A stretch of 6,343 nucleotides of DNA from an uncultured Collinsella sp. (GCA_900553345.1 USDE01000085.1:1-6343), one strand, 5' to 3'; counted from the first letter of the stretch, positions 1 through 5,901 are shown. Notes: a model not told the origin generated them from the sequence alone. A program made the numbers and translations.

Positions 1-204
1 TCCGCGACCAAGGCCGCTGCTGTGGCACCCGCAGCCTCTGCAAACGACGACGTCCCCGCCGCTCCCTGGGAATCCAATCCCGGTGCTGGCAGCCCCTTCG
101 GCCATCAGGGCGCAGCCCCGAGCATCCCGCAGACCGAGGACGAGGCCAAGGCCCTCATCCGCAGCGTCTTTGGCCAGGCCACCATCTTCAAGCCGGTGGA
201 GTAG
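1..204 (+). CDS. dnaX: DNA polymerase III subunit gamma/tau, C-terminal end (partial)
   Basis: This is an open frame running in from the left edge and ending at TAG 202-204; 67 codons are visible. DnaX is the clamp-loader ATPase of the replicative DNA polymerase. Its ATPase domain lies outside the window, so the call rests on two things. The first is the tail: an Ala/Pro-rich, low-complexity segment followed by a short conserved-looking end (EDEAKALIRSVFGQATIFKP), which is like the C-terminal piece of many tau subunits. The second is position, because dnaX directly upstream of ybaB and recR is one of the most conserved bacterial gene orders. Here that order is interrupted by a minus-strand gene starting 21 bases beyond the stop, and I see no clear terminator in those 21 bases. 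The identity is likely but not proven from 67 residues. Confidence 0.75.
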   Translation, partial: SATKAAAVAPAASANDDVPAAPWESNPGAGSPFGHQGAAPSIPQTEDEAKALIRSVFGQATIFKPVE

Positions 205-225
205 CTGCGCAGGCGGGTATACTGC

Positions 226-699
226 TCAAGAAGAGGACCCCTTGTCCGGGCGCATCTGTATTTCGGACATGTGTAGTGTGGTGCCGCGTATCTCGCATTC
301 GAGCAGACAGGTGCGTGACGGTCGGCCTAGGATGCTGAGGTCGATGCGATACGTCGCATGGCTGTCCGTGTACTCGACTTGCTCGGCGTTAATGGTTGCT
401 CCGATTGCCAAATAAACGCCTAGCTCGGCATCGACAATCTTGAAGTCCTTTATCTTGACCTTGAACTCTTGATAGAGGGACGGGCTGTTGTAGTAGACGG
501 TTCGGGTTCCGTCGGTGCACTCATCGGTCGTCTCCCATTTGACGACGGGCTGGTCCGAGCTGGCTATCAGCAGTTCTGCTCCAAAAGCTATGGCATGGGT
601 GATGACAACCAGCAATGCCCAGCCGACAAAGAGATAGAGAACCACATATGCAACGGGGTGTTTTGAGCGGATGTTTTGGAGCGCGTTGGGGGCATTCAT
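226..699 (-). CDS. Hypothetical single-pass membrane protein inserted between dnaX and ybaB
   Basis: The 157-residue product is not one I recognise. The start at 699 is well supported: on the minus strand GGAGGT lies 5 bases before the ATG, and a TATAAT box lies about 35 bases upstream. Residues 1-15 are short and polar to basic. Residues about 16-47 form a long hydrophobic membrane segment. The remaining 110 or so residues should face outside and contain alternating beta-type stretches (for example 79-108 and 117-145), with cysteines at 61, 131 and 135 that could form a disulfide. The C-terminus is a Ser tail. The gene is visibly less GC-rich than dnaX or recR, points against its neighbours and splits a conserved block, which suggests later acquisition. 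It could be a small cell-envelope protein or a phage/island cargo protein; no function can be assigned. Confidence 0.75.
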   Translation of the reverse strand: MNAPNALQNIRSKHPVAYVVLYLFVGWALLVVITHAIAFGAELLIASSDQPVVKWETTDECTDGTRTVYYNSPSLYQEFKVKIKDFKIVDAELGVYLAIGATINAEQVEYTDSHATYRIDLSILGRPSRTCLLECEIRGTTLHMSEIQMRPDKGSSS

Positions 700-733
700 G
701 GGGCACCTCCAAATTACTATCTATGGCAATCAA

Positions 734-739
734 ATTATA
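734..739 (-). promoter_or_regulatory. Promoter -10 box of the minus-strand membrane protein gene
   Basis: Read on the minus strand, the sequence contains a perfect TATAAT ending about 34 bases before the ATG at 699. This would give a short leader of about 25-30 bases holding the GGAGGT ribosome site (705-710). No good -35 hexamer is seen 16-18 bases further upstream (the bases there are GC-rich), so the promoter may be weak or activator-dependent. Confidence 0.5.
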
Positions 740-749
740 CCCTGCCGCC

Positions 750-811
750 ATGTGCGCCGCCTCGAGCAGCGGTTCGGCATTTAGCTATTTAGTGGCGCAC
801 ATGAAATGCCG
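750..811. repeat. Two interleaved perfect inverted repeats in the intergenic region
   Basis: ATGTGCGCC at 750-758 is the exact reverse complement of GGCGCACAT at 794-802. CGGCATTT at 775-782 is the exact reverse complement of AAATGCCG at 804-811. The arms occur in the order A, B, A', B', so the two stems interleave: as RNA they would form a pseudoknot or be mutually exclusive. The stretch sits behind the minus-strand promoter, so that gene's transcript should not contain it. No ORF of note overlaps. It could be a structured small RNA, a composite protein-binding site, or a remnant of inserted DNA. Confidence 0.4.
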
Positions 812-841
812 GATTCGGCTCTACTAGATTGAGTGTGCGAT

Positions 842-876
842 ATTATGCAACCTTGCATAATTCGACCTTGCATAAT
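842..876. promoter_or_regulatory. Operator-like palindrome plus repeated half-site
   Basis: ATTATGCAA (842-850) and TTGCATAAT (853-861) form a perfect 9-base inverted repeat separated by CC. The right arm with its two flanking bases, CCTTGCATAAT, is repeated exactly at 866-876, 15 bases on. Two and a half sites at this spacing are typical of a dimeric repressor binding cooperatively. The cluster lies about 160 bases before ybaB and about 140 bases before the start of the minus-strand gene, so either could be controlled. No regulator gene is in the window, and I do not recognise the motif as a known box. Confidence 0.5.
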
Positions 877-954
877 CTTTGAGTGCGGTTTGTATTGGAG
901 GACATGTATATCGACTGAGGTAACACGTCCGCCCCGCTCTCTCGCCGCGCGCCG

Positions 955-963
955 TGGTACGAT
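955..963 (+). promoter_or_regulatory. Probable extended -10 promoter of ybaB-recR
   Basis: TGGTACGAT matches the extended -10 pattern TGnTAnnaT; transcription would begin near 970, giving a leader of about 70 bases. No convincing -35 is present, which extended -10 promoters tolerate. The leader contains a GC-rich imperfect hairpin (about 983-1019, with GCTGC / GCAGC around a CCTT loop) just before the AAAGGAG ribosome site at 1027-1033. A dedicated promoter makes sense because the minus-strand gene separates ybaB from dnaX transcription. Confidence 0.4.
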
Positions 964-1038
964 TTTTGAGTTTGAAAGTCCCGCCGTGCTCCGGCTGCCC
1001 TTGCAGCTCGGCGTGCGGCCGCACGTAAAGGAGCCATC

Positions 1039-1359
1039 ATGGCCGGTATGAACATGCAGCAGATGATGAAGCAGGCTCGCAAGATGCAGGAGCAGCTTGC
1101 CGCCGCGCAGGAGAACCTCAAGTCCCAGACCGTCGACGCCTCTGCCGGCGGCGGCATGGTCAAGGTGACCGTTAACGGCGAGATGGAGCTCGTCAACCTC
1201 ACCATCGATCCCGATGCGCTCGATCCCGAGGACGTCGATATGCTGCAGGATATGATCATGGCTGCCGTCAACGAGGCCGTCCGCGGCGTCAACGAGCTCG
1301 CCAACAAGCAGATGGGCGCCATCACCGGCGGCCTCAACATCCCGGGCATGCCGTTCTAA
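1039..1359 (+). CDS. ybaB: YbaB/EbfC-family nucleoid-associated protein
   Basis: The product is 106 residues, the normal length for the family. YbaB/EbfC proteins are small dimeric DNA-binding proteins that coat the nucleoid; their exact role is unsettled, but they are almost always encoded directly before recR. Visible family features are a Met/Gln-rich N-terminal helix ([17 protein letters not shown], residues 4-20), the beta-hairpin region starting with the Gly-rich turn [16 protein letters not shown] (35-50), the '[20 protein letters not shown]' segment (54-73), and a final helix with a Gly/Met-rich tail ending at residue 106. The start is set by AAAGGAG 1027-1033, five bases before ATG. 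recR follows after 13 bases, so the two form one operon. The identification is firm. Confidence 0.96.
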   Translation: MAGMNMQQMMKQARKMQEQLAAAQENLKSQTVDASAGGGMVKVTVNGEMELVNLTIDPDALDPEDVDMLQDMIMAAVNEAVRGVNELANKQMGAITGGLNIPGMPF

Positions 1360-1372
1360 GACACGCATATAT

Positions 1373-1969
1373 ATGAGTGCCAACCACAGTCTGCAAAAAC
1401 TGCTCGATGAGCTGGGCCGTCTGCCGGGCATTGGTCCCAAGTCGGCCCAGCGCATCGCCTATTACCTGTTGGAGGCCGACGCCGAGGAGGCGCGCCGCCT
1501 GGCCGAGGCCATCCTGGAGGTCAAGCAGGAGGTCCACTTTTGCAGCCGCTGCTTTAACTACGCCACGGCCGACGAGTGCTCCATCTGCCAGGACCCGATG
1601 CGCGATACCACTCGCATTTGCGTGGTGGGCGAGCCGCGCGATGTCCAGGCGATCGAGCGCACGGGCAGCTACCACGGCCTCTACCACGTATTGGGCGGCG
1701 TGATCAGTCCCATGGACAAGATTGGCCCCGAGCAGCTGCACATTCGAGAGCTGCTGGCACGCTTGGGCCACGAGGACATCCACGAGGTCATCATCGCCAC
1801 CAACCCCAATATTGAGGGCGAGACCACGGCGAGCTATCTGGCCCGTACCATCAAGCCGTTGGGCGTCGAGGTGTCGCGTCTGGCAAGCGGCCTTCCCGTG
1901 GGCGGCGACTTGGAGTATGCCGACGAGCTTACGCTTGGCCGCGCCATCGAGGCCCGTCGCGCGATTTAG
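1373..1969 (+). CDS. recR: Recombination mediator protein RecR
   Basis: The product is a full-length 198-residue RecR. It works with RecO (and RecF) to load RecA onto SSB-coated single-stranded DNA at gaps in the RecFOR repair pathway, forming a ring-shaped clamp. Domains in order are a helix-hairpin-helix DNA-binding region ([17 protein letters not shown], 17-33), a four-cysteine zinc finger (Cys57, Cys60, Cys69, Cys72) and a TOPRIM domain from about 81 with VVGEPRD (84-90) and the conserved [12 protein letters not shown] (142-153). A C-terminal region around [19 protein letters not shown] (173-191) completes it. No key residue is missing. The chosen ATG lies 13 bases after ybaB, but no clear Shine-Dalgarno sequence precedes it (the bases are ACACGCATATAT). 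Translation probably depends on ribosomes arriving from ybaB. A strong terminator follows. Confidence 0.97.
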   Translation: MSANHSLQKLLDELGRLPGIGPKSAQRIAYYLLEADAEEARRLAEAILEVKQEVHFCSRCFNYATADECSICQDPMRDTTRICVVGEPRDVQAIERTGSYHGLYHVLGGVISPMDKIGPEQLHIRELLARLGHEDIHEVIIATNPNIEGETTASYLARTIKPLGVEVSRLASGLPVGGDLEYADELTLGRAIEARRAI

Positions 1970-1999
1970 GTGGCGAGCCTGCTCCTGCCGTATGTTTTC

Positions 2000-2051
2000 C
2001 TCACAGTCGCACGGGGTAGTCATAATTTCCCCGTGCGACTGTGAGTTTGTT
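2000..2051 (+). terminator. Terminator of the ybaB-recR operon
   Basis: There is a perfect 17-base stem, 2000-2016 paired with 2029-2045, with a 12-base AT-rich loop (2017-2028), followed by TTTGTT. It begins 30 bases after the recR stop. The T-rich tract exists on the plus side only, so it acts for recR and not for leftward transcription. A 17-base mismatch-free stem is longer than most intrinsic terminators. Confidence 0.9.
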
Positions 2052-2160
2052 GTGCAACAAAGATGCTTCGTATCCGCTTATCGCATGGATGCTTCCGCTC
2101 GCATCCTTAATTTGCTCATTCGTTGCGCAACCTTTTGGGTTCGCTGATACACTCAAATAT
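2049..2160 (+). promoter_or_regulatory. Promoter and operator-like region before the kinase operon
   Basis: A plausible extended -10, TGATACACT (2145-2153), would start transcription near 2160; only a poor -35 is visible. GTTGCGCAAC (2122-2131) is a perfect palindrome lying in the -35 zone. A near-identical copy, GTTGTGCAAC, occurs at 2049-2058 inside a longer inverted repeat (TTTGTTG / CAACAAA, 2046-2061). Between them are a direct repeat of GATGCTTC (2062-2069 and 2088-2095) and a small hairpin GGATGC / GCATCC (2087-2106) followed by TTAATTT. Two like palindromes 73 bases apart, one over the promoter, suggest regulation by a dimeric DNA-binding protein. The motif is not one I can name. Confidence 0.35.
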
Positions 2161-2175
2161 GGATTCGAATGAATG

Positions 2176-2200
2176 CGCCGCTCCCGAGCGGCGTGTTTTT
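2176..2200 (+). terminator. Terminator-like hairpin in the leader of the kinase operon (possible attenuator)
   Basis: CGCCGCT (2176-2182) pairs perfectly with AGCGGCG (2187-2193) around the loop CCCG and is followed by TGTTTTT (2194-2200). It has the full form of an intrinsic terminator, yet it ends only four bases before the GGAGGAG ribosome site (2204-2210) of the next gene. It therefore lies between the likely promoter near 2148 and the coding region. It may attenuate the operon, or it may be a second terminator for read-through from recR if the true promoter lies elsewhere. Confidence 0.6.
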
Positions 2201-2215
2201 GTTGGAGGAGAACGC

Positions 2216-3118
2216 ATGCGGCCCGGTGGCACTCAGACAAAGCGCGGCGCCGCGGTGCGCATACGACGCCGGCTGGGCCTGGCGCCACGGGCATGCGTGC
2301 TGCTTTCCTGCTCGCTGGCGCTGGTCATAGCCGGTGTTTCGGCTTATGGCATGACGGTGCCGTCCATGGTGCAGGCGCATGCTGCGCGTGAGCTGCATAT
2401 TGGGCGCAAGGCCAAAAGCGACTTGGGAACGACAGCCGGATATACGTGGGCGAGTGTGGTCTCGCACGTTGTGTTCGGTGGCGACGATGCGGACAGTCCC
2501 GAAACATCGGACAACGAGGTTACGCTGGCAAACGGCAAGACCATCGTGCTCACCAACACCAAGATCATCACGAAGCTTTCCAACAACAGTGTGGCATCCG
2601 TCATAAATAAGGCCGAGCAGCAGAAGGGGCAGGACGCCCAACAGACAGGCAAGCCCGGCGGTTCGGGTTCGTCTGGCTCCAGCTCCGATTCGTCGGGCGG
2701 CGGTTCCGGTTCGGGCTCCGCCTCTGGCGGTGGATCTTCGGGTGATGGCTCGACGGACGGCGGTACCGGCGGGGACGCGGGCTCGGGTGGCCTCTCGGCT
2801 GCCGAGGAGGAGAGTATTCACAGCTGGCTCGTGACCAAATACAACATGCTCGATGGCTATGTCGCCCGCGCCAATAGCGTGGTTTCGATCTATAACGCCA
2901 CGGGCGATACCGGACCGTGCGACACCCTGGCGAATGACATGTTTGTTATCCGTGCCGAGTTCGGTCGACAAAGGTTCTCGACCAAATCTAAGTGGTATCA
3001 GCAGTATGCCAATCTGTGGGGCTGTTACACCAACCTATGTCAATGGGTCGGCCATTACGGCGATGATGACGTCGCGCTCGGTAACTTCAACAATAACGTG
3101 GCGGCGCTTGCCCTATGA
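2216..3118 (+). CDS. Hypothetical membrane-anchored protein with Ser/Gly-rich linker, first gene of kinase operon
   Basis: The product is 300 residues and of no family I recognise. The start is ATG 2216 because GGAGGAG (2204-2210) sits five bases before it; the longer frame from 2123 would read through the terminator-like hairpin and has no ribosome site. Residues 1-26 are basic (RRR at 17-19). Residues about 25-45 are a hydrophobic signal-anchor or signal peptide. Residues 46-145 are a mixed extracytoplasmic region (about 101-121 looks beta-rich), 147-193 is an almost pure Gly/Ser/Asp linker, and 195-300 is a helical-looking C-terminal domain. That domain is rich in Trp, Tyr and Asn, with cysteines at 235, 270 and 275. 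The architecture resembles a surface domain held off the membrane by a flexible spacer. Its stop overlaps the kinase start (ATGA, 3115-3118), so translation is coupled and a role with the kinase is likely. It might be a sensor, a substrate or an exported effector. Confidence 0.8.
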   Translation: MRPGGTQTKRGAAVRIRRRLGLAPRACVLLSCSLALVIAGVSAYGMTVPSMVQAHAARELHIGRKAKSDLGTTAGYTWASVVSHVVFGGDDADSPETSDNEVTLANGKTIVLTNTKIITKLSNNSVASVINKAEQQKGQDAQQTGKPGGSGSSGSSSDSSGGGSGSGSASGGGSSGDGSTDGGTGGDAGSGGLSAAEEESIHSWLVTKYNMLDGYVARANSVVSIYNATGDTGPCDTLANDMFVIRAEFGRQRFSTKSKWYQQYANLWGCYTNLCQWVGHYGDDDVALGNFNNNVAALAL

Positions 3119-4959
3119 TGACCGATCTTGCATCCACCACACCACAATCGCTCGGTCGCGATCCCATGGTCGGCCTGCGCCTGGCGCGTGTCGACGGGTT
3201 TGAGCCGGCCATTGCGCTCGGTCAGGACGAACTGCCTGCCTATCTGCGTCGTTTTACGATACTGTTTGCCGACGATGCCACCATGCGCCGTGGCGGTATC
3301 GGCCGCGTGACGCGTGCTGTCAACGCCCAAGGCGAGGACGTAGCACTCAAACAGCTCATCTTGCCGACGCGCGATGAGTTTGACGACGATGCCGCCCATG
3401 AGTCGCTGGTCGCCAAGTTCAAAGCGGCATTTCGCGAGGAATATGAATGCCATCGCGCCCTTTCGGGCCTTAAGGGCTTTCCCCGCCTCTATGGCTGGGG
3501 CGAGGTTGACGGTGTGCCTGCAATTGTCATGGAATGGGTCGAGGGCGAGACGCTCGCCCGCTTGCGCTCGCGACTCGCCGTGGACGATGCCGGACGCCTA
3601 TCGCCGCTTGTGGCGGCGCGTCTGGGTCGCGACCTGTTCGATCTGCTCTGCCGTATGAGCCTGGTGGGCGAGGGCTTTGTCCATCGCGATATCTCGCCCG
3701 CTAATATTATGGTGCGTACGGCGCGCCTGCCGCTTGACCGACAGCTTGCCGAGGGCACCTTTGACCTGTGCCTGATCGACTTTGGCTCGTCGCTGGCGCT
3801 TGAGCCTGCGTCGGCCGTGGCCGGTACCGGCGGCAAGGCGTCGTTTACGGAGCGTTATGCCACGCTGCGTCGCGCGACGGTTGCCTATGCCCCGCCCGAG
3901 ATGCTCACCGACGATATTCCCGACCTGCGCGCTTTGCGTATGTCGCCGGCGATCGGCGTCTATGCCGCGGCAAGCACGGTTTACGAGCTCATTGCCGGCG
4001 TCGCGCCATACGAAGCCGCGCCGAGCACTTCGGGCACCTCGGGTTCGCGCAAAAAGACGCGCGACATCGCGAGCCCCTACCGTCTCAAGATGGACACGCG
4101 GCCCGACTATCCCATTGGTGCCCATGCGCCCGGTTGTGATTTGACTCAGCTGCTTCGTCGTGAGCCCGATGTGGCGCTCGCCGCGGCCGAGCAGGCCCAG
4201 CAGCTAGGGCTTGAGCCGGATTCCGAAGAGCTGCGCGACGCGCTGGCGTTTGTCGATGCCCAGCTGTTCGACGTGGTGATGGCCTGCCTGTCCAGCCATC
4301 AAAAAGATCGTCCCGAGCCGGCGGCGGTCGAGGCAGCGCTCTCGGCGTTTTGTGACCACTATGCGCAAAATGTCGGTCGTTCGCTCCGCGGCGAGCCGCT
4401 CACGCCGTGCCCCATGGATGCGTCCGGTCGCGCGGTTCGTCGCGCGCTGATGGTCGGCGCGTCGGTCGTCTGTGGCGTGGTTTGGACTGTGGTCGTGGTC
4501 TCGGCCGCGCTGCTGGCGTCGGGCGCTCGCGTGACGGCGACTTTGGGATCGCTCGTGTGGTCTGGGTCGCTACCGGGTATTATTGCCGCACTGGCGTTGG
4601 CGCTGCCAGGCATAGCCGGCGTTGCCGCGGGGGCACTTGCGCGCGATCGGCGCTCGGGCTTCCTGCAGGGTGTGCTTGCGCTTTCTGCCTGCGAGGTTCT
4701 GGTGCTGGTTGTGGCTGCATGTAGCGTATTTTCCCAACGCGCCGTGATGGGCGGCCTTGTTGCCGCTCTGGTTGCAACCTATACGCTTACGTGGTTTTTG
4801 CTTGCGATGGGCTTTGCCTTTGAACTTCCCGTTTCGGCACCGCGACGCACAAAAGCCCAGATGGCGACTCCGCTTGCCGGTGGAGCCGCAGCTGTCCGTA
4901 CTTTTGGCGGACCTGTCGAAGTATCGTCCGATTCTATTTCTACGACCAAGGAGGCCTAG
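3115..4959 (+). CDS. Membrane Ser/Thr protein kinase with four C-terminal transmembrane segments
   Basis: The 614-residue product has an N-terminal Hanks-type kinase domain (about 48-415). It shows a Gly-rich loop GGIGRV (60-65), the beta3 lysine in VALKQL (Lys79), a helix-C glutamate near 108-112, the catalytic loop HRDISPANIMV (190-200, Asp192 and Asn197), DFG (222-224), APPE (259-262) and the late arginine in KDRP (Arg399). All residues for ATP binding and phosphotransfer are present, so an active enzyme is expected. The aspartate usual at the start of helix F is Gly281 (GVYAAAST), which is unusual. A Ser/Thr/Lys-rich insert follows at about 300-345. Four hydrophobic segments (about 443-469, 484-508, 516-540, 543-569) precede a cytoplasmic tail (571-614) ending VSSDSISTTKEA. 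No PASTA or other outside sensor is present, unlike PknB/PrkC. Start ATG 3115 overlaps the previous stop; ATG 3118 is also possible. Confidence 0.92.
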   Translation: MMTDLASTTPQSLGRDPMVGLRLARVDGFEPAIALGQDELPAYLRRFTILFADDATMRRGGIGRVTRAVNAQGEDVALKQLILPTRDEFDDDAAHESLVAKFKAAFREEYECHRALSGLKGFPRLYGWGEVDGVPAIVMEWVEGETLARLRSRLAVDDAGRLSPLVAARLGRDLFDLLCRMSLVGEGFVHRDISPANIMVRTARLPLDRQLAEGTFDLCLIDFGSSLALEPASAVAGTGGKASFTERYATLRRATVAYAPPEMLTDDIPDLRALRMSPAIGVYAAASTVYELIAGVAPYEAAPSTSGTSGSRKKTRDIASPYRLKMDTRPDYPIGAHAPGCDLTQLLRREPDVALAAAEQAQQLGLEPDSEELRDALAFVDAQLFDVVMACLSSHQKDRPEPAAVEAALSAFCDHYAQNVGRSLRGEPLTPCPMDASGRAVRRALMVGASVVCGVVWTVVVVSAALLASGARVTATLGSLVWSGSLPGIIAALALALPGIAGVAAGALARDRRSGFLQGVLALSACEVLVLVVAACSVFSQRAVMGGLVAALVATYTLTWFLLAMGFAFELPVSAPRRTKAQMATPLAGGAAAVRTFGGPVEVSSDSISTTKEA

Positions 4960-4962
4960 GTC

Positions 4963-5901
4963 ATGGCATCTCAAGTTGAGCTCACCCCATGCGGGGCCAT
5001 GTTTGACATCTTTAAGCGCGCAGCGCATCTGAGCCATATCGAGCTGTGCGGCTTGGTGCTTTCGTCCCGTCCGCTCGCCGACGGCCGCAGCCCGCAGAGC
5101 CGAGCCGCCGATCGCTCTTGGGTTTCCCGCTTTATCGTTCGCGCGCCGGTCGGCACGCTTCAGCAGCGCTACTTTGCCGAATACGGTACCTCGGCTGCGC
5201 GTATTATGTCGCAACTGGCCCTGCGCCAGCGCAATCCCATGGACTCCACGGCTGTGATCAATATGGTGTGCGGTCCTGCAGGTGAACCGATGGTACGCGC
5301 GCTCGAAGAGTGCCACCAGGACACGAATCTCTATCGCAACGCGCTCGATCGCCTGTCCCAGGCGGCGGAACTCATGCCCGCCGAGCGCGCCGAGGCCGTG
5401 CTGGTGCTGTTTGTCGCCGTCGGTTGTTCGGCGGATGTGCGGTCCTCGGTGAACTATGCCATCGACTACGCACACGCGACCTGTGGCGGAGGCACATCCA
5501 CGCCGCGTTCGCTTGGCATGTCGCTGACTGCGGGCGAACGCGAACCCGCCCCGGCGCACCCCTTGGGCTTGCTGCGCGTGCAAAACAGTTTTGTCGTGAG
5601 CGCCCCGCGCTGGATTCAGCCGAGTGAGCAGGGTGTTGAGATTGGCGCGCTGGCCACTGGTGAGGGCGATATTACCGACGTCGGCGACGATGTCTCGGCC
5701 CGCCATGCCCATATCTGGTGCGATGCTCAAAATATCTGGCGCGTCGAGGACTTGTCGTCCACCAACGGAACCGTGGTGGTAAACGGGGCCACGCGCGTCT
5801 GCATTCAGGTCGAGCCCGGCCGTTCCGCCCAACTCAATCCCGGCGACGAGCTCAAGCTCGGCGAATCCACTACCTACGCCATCCTCTTCGGTGCCCTCTA
5901 G
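4963..5901 (+). CDS. FHA-domain protein, partner of the membrane kinase
   Basis: The product is 312 residues. The start ATG 4963 follows AAGGAGG (4948-4954) by eight bases and the kinase stop by three, so it is the third gene of the operon. The C-terminal part, about 208-312, is an FHA fold, a phosphothreonine-peptide reader. DVSARHAHIW (243-252) supplies the Ser245 / Arg247-His248 motif, DLSSTNGTVVVNG (263-275) the Ser-Thr-Asn-Gly motif, and GDELKLG (294-300) a late strand. The usual early 'GR' is IGA (227-229), so the arginine that normally contacts phosphate is absent. Residues 1-200 have no signal peptide or membrane segment, are largely helical (113-173) and match no family I know. A cytoplasmic adaptor that binds the kinase or its substrates after phosphorylation is the natural reading, by analogy with PknB-FHA pairs of actinobacteria. 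Confidence 0.9.
   Translation: MASQVELTPCGAMFDIFKRAAHLSHIELCGLVLSSRPLADGRSPQSRAADRSWVSRFIVRAPVGTLQQRYFAEYGTSAARIMSQLALRQRNPMDSTAVINMVCGPAGEPMVRALEECHQDTNLYRNALDRLSQAAELMPAERAEAVLVLFVAVGCSADVRSSVNYAIDYAHATCGGGTSTPRSLGMSLTAGEREPAPAHPLGLLRVQNSFVVSAPRWIQPSEQGVEIGALATGEGDITDVGDDVSARHAHIWCDAQNIWRVEDLSSTNGTVVVNGATRVCIQVEPGRSAQLNPGDELKLGESTTYAILFGAL

Noticed and set aside
897..915. Tiny ORF (ATG 904, four codons) after GGAG
   Set aside because: Four codons with no regulatory context such as a known leader peptide; treated as chance.
920..1038. Possible signal recognition particle RNA gene near dnaX-ybaB
   Set aside because: The GC-rich hairpin around 983-1019 lacks the conserved GGAAGGAAGCA-type SRP loop, so it is only a leader hairpin.
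1334..2023. 229-codon minus-strand open frame over recR
   Set aside because: It is the reverse shadow of recR, whose zinc finger and TOPRIM motifs are intact, and it runs through the recR terminator hairpin.
2123..2215. Longer N-terminus of the first kinase-operon gene, starting at ATG 2123
   Set aside because: It has no ribosome site, would translate through the terminator-like hairpin at 2176-2200, and lies before the excellent GGAGGAG that serves ATG 2216.
2153..2971. 272-codon minus-strand open frame
   Set aside because: It is the shadow of the Gly/Ser-rich gene. The product is Arg/Ala/Thr-rich low complexity without a good start.
4570..5832. 420-codon minus-strand open frame
   Set aside because: It is antisense to the kinase and FHA genes in high-GC DNA. 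Its product is an Arg/His/Gly-rich string with no domain, whereas the plus-strand frames carry clear kinase and FHA motifs.
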